Assembly: GCA_028291485.1 (NCBI GenBank)
Contig: JAQGHZ010000025.1
Coordinates: 1-9,082 of the forward strand
Direction of reading: 5' to 3'
From: Rubritepida sp.
Lineage (GTDB): Bacteria > Pseudomonadota > Alphaproteobacteria > Acetobacterales > Acetobacteraceae
Length of the DNA stretch: 9,082 bases
The notes under the pieces are model-generated. The model saw only the letters and a list, made by a program, of their open reading frames with translations. It did no database searches and had not been told where the DNA came from. This document shows, in pieces, positions 5,378-9,082 of the stretch. The position numbers and the translations under genes are program-made. Positions within the stretch are counted from its first letter, which is position 1; the number at the start of each line of letters is the position of its first letter.

Positions 5378-7533
5378 GCGCCGGCACTGGCATCCGGCGC
5401 GGCCTGCGCCTCACGGACGGGGCGGCCATCTATCTCGCGATGCTCGGGCTCTTCCTGCTTGGCGCCGGTGTCGCGGTCGGCGTCGCCTGGCGAGCCCTCT
5501 CCTCCAATGATCGGCTGGCCCTCGAGGGTGTGGACGCCCTGGCGCGGGTGGCCCGCGCGGGTGCCTCCCTGCAGGCCGAGCGCGCGGCCGAGGCCGTGCT
5601 GGATTTCCAGGCGCTGGCCCAGTCCCAGCTCGTCTCCCGCTCGGGCCGGCTGGCCCTGCCGGGCGCGACCCTCGACAGCTATCTGCGCGAGATGATGCCC
5701 GGCCATCCCGAGTTCGCCGATCTCGTGCTGTTCGATGCCGCCGGCACGCCGGTCTGGTCGGCCGGCGCCGCCGCCGGATCCCAGGCCCGCGGCACCGTGA
5801 CCGCCTGCTGGGACCATCTCGGCAGTCCGGACGAGATCCAGATCGGCCGGCCGCGCCGTGCGGCGCCCCTGCAGCAGCCCGTCATCTGCCTTCGCCACGC
5901 GCTCTGGAGCCCGGCGGGCGAACTGGTCGGATATGCCGCGGTGGTCTTCGATGCCGAGCAGCTCTCGCTGCGCCTGCGGGAGGGGCAGGTGGACAATCCC
6001 GGCGTCGCGACGCTGATGCGCAACGACGGCGCCATCCTGGCCCGCAGCGAGAATCCACGCCTGCATGTCGGAGCGGTCCTGCCGCCGAGGAACATGGAGG
6101 CGATGCAGGGCATACAGGGCCTGCGTCGCATCTCCAGCCCGGTCGACGGTCGGCCCCTGCACGCGGCCTGGGGCCGCATTCCCCGGATGCCCATGACCAT
6201 CATGGTCGGCATCGATCCCACCCCCTACGTCGCGCAGGCCGCGAAGAAGCGGCGGATGGTCCTGTGGATGCTGGCCATCGGCGTGGCGGCGATGGTGGCC
6301 GCCTTCACGGCCGCCGCCGTCGTTCTGGACCGCCGCCGCCGCCTCGCCGAGCGCGACCGCGTCCAGGAGAGCCTGGAGCGCGACGAGGCCGAGCACACCC
6401 GGCTGCTCTCGACCTTCGACCCGCAGCCGAGCGCCAGCTACCACGGCACGATCGATGCGGAGGGCTGGCTCTACGGCGAGGAGGTCGGCCCCGAGATGCC
6501 GCGGATCACCGGCGGGCCCGACCTGCCCGTCATGCCCGGCGGCCCCGCCGCCCGCCGCGCCTTCTTCCGCCGGGTGACCGAATTCGGCGAGCATGTCCGC
6601 GAATACCGCCTGCGCATGCCGGACGGCTCGGGCCTCTGGATCCGCGAGCGCTGCCGCGTCGCCGCGCAGGTCTCCCCGACCGAGGCCGAGGTGGTCGGCG
6701 TCGTGACCGACATCGAGGAGGAACGGCAGATGCGGGCCCAGACCGAGGCCGGCGCCCGCCTCACCGTGCTCGGACAGATGGCGGCGAGCATCGCGCACGA
6801 GATCAGCCAGCCGCTCTCGGCCATCTCCATCGCGGCCGAGATCAGCCTCGCGCATCTCCAGACCCCGGGTGATCTGCCGAAGGCGCAGCGCTACGTCGAG
6901 AACATCCTCCGCCAGGTGGAGCGGATGCGCGACATCGCCAGCCATCTGCGCACCTTCTCCCGCACCGATGACGGACCGCTCGACGAGGTCCGGCTCGATG
7001 CGGTGGTCCAGGGCGCGCTGGAGGTGACCGGCGCCTCGCTGCGCAAGGACGGGGTGGTGGTGGAGGTCCCCGACCTGCACGACCTTCCGGCCGTGCAGGG
7101 CCGGCTCATCCCGCTGGAGCAGGTGCTGGTCAACCTGCTCATCAATGCGCGTGACGCGATGGCCCACCTGCCGGTCGGGCAGCGTGTCGTGGCCCTCGCG
7201 GTCGATCGGCCGAGCGGGGCCGACTGGATCACGATCTTCGTCCGCGACCAGGGACACGGCCTGCCGGAGGGCATCGTCCAGCACGCCTTCGAGCCTTTCT
7301 TCACCACCAAGCCGCCGGGCCAGGGCACCGGCCTCGGCCTCTCGATCGCCTATGGCACGATCCTGGCCTTCGGCGGCGAGATCACGCTCGGCAATCTGCC
7401 GGGCGGCGGCGCCGAGGTGGCGATCCGCCTCCGGCTCGCCTATCCGGCCGAGGTCGCGGTGCCCGAGCCGATGGTGCGGGCCCCGCCCGCGCCCATCGCC
7501 CGAAGCCGAGCCGAACTGAGGCCTATCGGATGA
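5374..7533 (+). CDS. DctB-like membrane sensor histidine kinase
   Basis: This 719-residue inner-membrane kinase should phosphorylate the response regulator encoded just downstream. Visible parts: TM1 (about 17-39), a periplasmic double-Cache-like sensor (about 40-290) with cysteines at 145 and 172 that could pair, TM2 (about 295-318), a short linker, a PAS-like segment (about 345-455; the PAC half EYRLRMPDGSGLWI is clearest), then the kinase core. The H-box AASIAHEISQPLSAI contains His475, the N-box NLLINARDAM contains Asn591, G1 is DQGHGLP from Asp626, the F-box is FEPFFTTK and G2 is GQGTGLGLS at 649-657. This HEISQPL form is typical of DctB/FixL-type kinases, which usually pair with NtrC- or FixJ-type regulators rather than the OmpR type seen here. 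A Pro-rich tail of about 30 residues follows the ATPase. There is no receiver or HPt. The ligand is unknown; organic acids are a guess from the family. Confidence 0.95.
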   Translation: MSAGTGIRRGLRLTDGAAIYLAMLGLFLLGAGVAVGVAWRALSSNDRLALEGVDALARVARAGASLQAERAAEAVLDFQALAQSQLVSRSGRLALPGATLDSYLREMMPGHPEFADLVLFDAAGTPVWSAGAAAGSQARGTVTACWDHLGSPDEIQIGRPRRAAPLQQPVICLRHALWSPAGELVGYAAVVFDAEQLSLRLREGQVDNPGVATLMRNDGAILARSENPRLHVGAVLPPRNMEAMQGIQGLRRISSPVDGRPLHAAWGRIPRMPMTIMVGIDPTPYVAQAAKKRRMVLWMLAIGVAAMVAAFTAAAVVLDRRRRLAERDRVQESLERDEAEHTRLLSTFDPQPSASYHGTIDAEGWLYGEEVGPEMPRITGGPDLPVMPGGPAARRAFFRRVTEFGEHVREYRLRMPDGSGLWIRERCRVAAQVSPTEAEVVGVVTDIEEERQMRAQTEAGARLTVLGQMAASIAHEISQPLSAISIAAEISLAHLQTPGDLPKAQRYVENILRQVERMRDIASHLRTFSRTDDGPLDEVRLDAVVQGALEVTGASLRKDGVVVEVPDLHDLPAVQGRLIPLEQVLVNLLINARDAMAHLPVGQRVVALAVDRPSGADWITIFVRDQGHGLPEGIVQHAFEPFFTTKPPGQGTGLGLSIAYGTILAFGGEITLGNLPGGGAEVAIRLRLAYPAEVAVPEPMVRAPPAPIARSRAELRPIG

Positions 7534-8237
7534 TGATGATGTCCAATCCTCCCCGCATCCTCGTCGTCGACGACGACCCGGACTTCGCCCAGCTGCTCGG
7601 CGACTATCTCGGCCTGCACGGCTGCACGGTGCAGGCCGCGCTGGATGAGCCGCAGCTCAAATCCGCCGTCACGACCTTCGCGCCCGACCTCGTGCTGCTC
7701 GACCAGCGGCTGGGCCATGTCTCGGGCACCGACGTGCTGCGCGGGCTCCGCGCGGTCTCCGATGTGCCCTGCATCATCGTCACCGGCGCGTCCGAGACGA
7801 TGGACCGCATCGTCAACCTCGAGATCGGCGCGGATGACGAGATGGAGAAGACCATCACGCCGCGCGAGATGCTCGCTCGCATCCGCTCCGTCCTGCGCCG
7901 CCGTCGCCGCGAGGGCGACGCGCCACCTGCCGAGCCCGCGCGCCCGAGCTGGCACCTCGACGCCGAGCGGCGGTTGCTGCGGCAGCCGGGCGGCGCGGTC
8001 TGCACGCTGACCAATGCGGAGTTCGAGACGCTCCACATGCTGCACGCGGCGAAGGGCAATCCCGTCAGCAGGGCCGAGCTCTGCGGGCAGGTCTTCGGGC
8101 GGCCCTTCCGCGTGGGCGACCGGGCGGTGGACACGATCGTGAAGAATCTGCGGCGGAAGATCGAGCCGGAAGCGAGCGACTTCGTCTCGATCCAGGCGGT
8201 GCGCACCTTCGGCTACGTTTTCGTGGGCTTTCCCTAA
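7530..8237 (+). CDS. OmpR-family response regulator with atypical receiver switch region
   Basis: The 235-residue regulator has an N-terminal receiver (about 9-120) and a C-terminal winged-helix DNA-binding domain (about 140-234; LTNAEFETLHML, then VDTIVKNLRRKIE and a GYVF hairpin). The acidic pocket VDDD (14-16), phospho-acceptor Asp58 in LLDQRLG, Thr85 and Lys107 are present, so phosphorylation should be possible. The usual DDYLVKPF motif instead reads DDEMEKTI: the aromatic switch position is Glu104 and the proline after the lysine is Thr108. The gene overlaps the kinase stop by 4 bases (ATGA), and four ATG codons occur in a row from 7530, so the exact start could be any of them. It is the only complete response regulator in the window and the likely output for the adjacent kinase, possibly also for the hybrid kinase HPt. 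Confidence 0.95.
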   Translation: MMMMSNPPRILVVDDDPDFAQLLGDYLGLHGCTVQAALDEPQLKSAVTTFAPDLVLLDQRLGHVSGTDVLRGLRAVSDVPCIIVTGASETMDRIVNLEIGADDEMEKTITPREMLARIRSVLRRRRREGDAPPAEPARPSWHLDAERRLLRQPGGAVCTLTNAEFETLHMLHAAKGNPVSRAELCGQVFGRPFRVGDRAVDTIVKNLRRKIEPEASDFVSIQAVRTFGYVFVGFP

Positions 8238-8277
8238 GCGGATCCAAAGATCGGGTTCCAGGCAGTAGAGGACAATG

Positions 8278-8296
8278 CGAGGGGCTCTGCCCCTCG
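8278..8296. terminator. Hairpin 1 between convergent genes
   Basis: CGAGGGGC and GCCCCTCG form a perfect 8-base stem with a TCT loop, 40 bases after the regulator stop. There is no T-run after it, so it is not a classical intrinsic terminator. The GGGGCTCTGCCCC core resembles dispersed GC-rich hairpins common in intergenic DNA of such genomes (inference). Confidence 0.55.
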
Positions 8297-8302
8297 ACCC
8301 CG

Positions 8303-8321
8303 CCAGGGCTTTGGGCCCTGG
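8303..8321. terminator. Hairpin 2 between convergent genes
   Basis: CCAGGGC (8303-8309) pairs with GCCCTGG (8315-8321) around the loop TTTGG. It begins 6 bases after hairpin 1 and ends 3 bases from the end of the GlcG/HbpS-type gene, so either strand's transcript would contain both stems. No T-run follows on either strand. Confidence 0.5.
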
Positions 8322-8324
8322 ACC

Positions 8325-8795
8325 CTATAACTTGATGTCGGCGGCGACCGTGACCTTGCCGCCGAGCAGGTCCGACAGGGCCTGCAGGCCCGCCACGCCG
8401 CAGGCCGTGTCCTGCTCGCCATTGCCGCCCGACAGGCCGATGCCGCCGATCACCGCGCCATCGTACACAATCGGGAAGCCGCCGACGAAGACGGCGAAGC
8501 GGCCCTCGAAGCTCCACTGAATGCCGAAGGCCTCGTTGCCGGGCAGGGCAGGGCCATTGGGCGGCGTGTTGAACAGGTGGGTCGAGCGCGTGTGCCCGGC
8601 CGCAGTGAAGGCCTTGTTCCAGGCGATCTGCGGGCCGGTCACGCGCGCCCCGTCCATCCGCTCGATGAGCAACGGATGCCCGCCATCGTCCACGATGCAC
8701 ACGGTCTGCGCGACGTCGATCTCGCGCGCCTTCGCCGTCGCGGCATCCACCATCGCGCGCGCCTCGCGCTGTTCCAGTTTCCAGGCGGTCTTCAT
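8325..8795 (-). CDS. GlcG/HbpS-family (DUF336) heme-binding-type protein
   Basis: This 156-residue, single-domain protein has no signal peptide and should be cytoplasmic. Family marks are a central VDDGGHPLLIERMDGA, then AWNKAFTAAGHT, a NTPPNGPALPG loop, FVGGFPIVYDGAVIGGIGLSGG and a C-terminal AxxGLQAL helix. Full-length homologues are about 130-160 residues, so it is complete. HbpS of Streptomyces binds heme and modulates a two-component system; GlcG is found with glycolate genes, and many members sit beside oxidoreductases with no known role. The start is the ATG at 8795, which overlaps the ferredoxin stop as ATGA; the open frame continues to an ATG at 8999 but that part is only the ferredoxin gene in another frame. 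Co-expression with an electron carrier suggests a catabolic or redox unit. Confidence 0.9.
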   Translation of the reverse strand: MKTAWKLEQREARAMVDAATAKAREIDVAQTVCIVDDGGHPLLIERMDGARVTGPQIAWNKAFTAAGHTRSTHLFNTPPNGPALPGNEAFGIQWSFEGRFAVFVGGFPIVYDGAVIGGIGLSGGNGEQDTACGVAGLQALSDLLGGKVTVAADIKL

Positions 8796-9082
8796 GCGGG
8801 CGGGCTTCCAGGTTTCGGCGGCGGTGGCGGCCAGGAGACGCTGACGTCCCCGGCCAGAAAAGTCTGGCACGCCATGCGCCAGCCTTCGGCGAATTGTTCC
8901 TCGGTCAGGTGCTTGCGCTCCTTGGGCTTGATGGCGTCGGCGTACTCGCGCCCCTGCTCGATGCGGCACTTGCAGGTACCGCAGAGCCCGCCGCCGCATT
9001 TGAATGGAATGCCGCCCTTCTCGCGTAGCGAGACGCGCAGCAGGTTGCTGTTCTCGGGCGCCTCGACCGTCTTGTTGCCGTT
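8792..9082 (-). CDS. [2Fe-2S] ferredoxin domain protein (5' end outside window)
   Basis: The last 96 residues are visible, in frame from the window edge to TGA. They show a plant-type [2Fe-2S] domain: VEAPENSNLLRVSLREKGG, the cluster loop CGGGLCGTC giving the CX4CX2C ligands (visible residues 29, 34, 37), and a fourth ligand Cys72 in RMACQTF. An extra cysteine follows the third ligand (CKC). The chain ends in a Pro-rich tail after SVSW. It should be a soluble one-electron carrier serving an oxygenase, dehydrogenase or reductase not in view. Only a short N-terminal strand appears to be missing if it is a stand-alone ferredoxin of about 100-110 residues, but a longer multidomain reductase cannot be excluded. 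The 4-base overlap with the GlcG/HbpS-type gene indicates one operon and translational coupling. Confidence 0.9.
   Translation of the reverse strand, partial: NGNKTVEAPENSNLLRVSLREKGGIPFKCGGGLCGTCKCRIEQGREYADAIKPKERKHLTEEQFAEGWRMACQTFLAGDVSVSWPPPPPKPGSPPA

Noticed and set aside
5350..7284. A 644-codon minus-strand open frame opposite the sensor kinase
   Set aside because: The plus strand carries the complete kinase motifs and a good ribosome site. The antisense product is low-complexity and has no recognisable domain.
5374..7533. Heme-PAS oxygen sensor of the FixL type
   Set aside because: The H-box resembles FixL, but the protein has two transmembrane segments and a periplasmic Cache-like domain, and the cytoplasmic PAS-like segment is weak with no heme-binding pattern I could point to.
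8796..8999. N-terminal extension of the GlcG/HbpS-type protein to an ATG at 8999
   Set aside because: The extra 68 residues are an Arg-rich out-of-frame reading of the ferredoxin cluster region. The ATG at 8795 with its ATGA overlap gives the normal family length.

Overview
The window looks like chromosomal DNA from a high-GC alphaproteobacterium, plausibly an Acetobacteraceae member of the Roseomonas type. This is inferred from the very GC-rich coding sequence, the alphaproteobacterial style of the XRE regulator and of the PAS domain in the hybrid kinase, and GC-rich paired hairpins between convergent genes. No rRNA, tRNA, CRISPR array or insertion sequence is visible.

Layout: positions 1-4721 carry a three-gene minus-strand operon. 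In transcription order it encodes an XRE-family DNA-binding protein (4721-4134), a TRAP/DctP-type solute-binding lipoprotein (4094-2925) and a large hybrid sensor histidine kinase (from 2922, running off the window start). The hybrid kinase reads TM - periplasmic Cache-like sensor - TM - PAS - HisKA - HATPase - receiver - HPt. Positions 4722-5373 are a roughly 650-base divergent intergenic region of much lower GC. It holds operator-like repeats and two possible micro-ORFs. Positions 5374-8237 carry a plus-strand pair, a DctB-like membrane sensor kinase and an OmpR-family response regulator with a 4-base overlap. After a short convergent intergenic region with two hairpins, the minus strand carries a GlcG/HbpS-type small protein (8795-8325) overlapped by 4 bases by a [2Fe-2S] ferredoxin gene whose 5' end lies beyond the window.

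How the genes may work together: the binding protein and hybrid kinase are translationally adjacent and no TRAP permease gene is visible. The lipoprotein may therefore present a periplasmic ligand to the kinase, as TorT does for TorS or as other binding proteins do for their kinases. The hybrid kinase ends in an HPt domain but has no output domain. The only complete response regulator in the window is the divergent OmpR-type one, which has its own kinase. The locus may thus be a two-input signalling island in which both kinases feed one regulator. A 7-4-7 direct repeat in the divergent intergenic region has the geometry of an OmpR/PhoB-class binding site and could be its operator. This wiring is inference; the gene calls rest on motifs read directly in the sequence. 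The ferredoxin/GlcG pair appears to be a separate unit.
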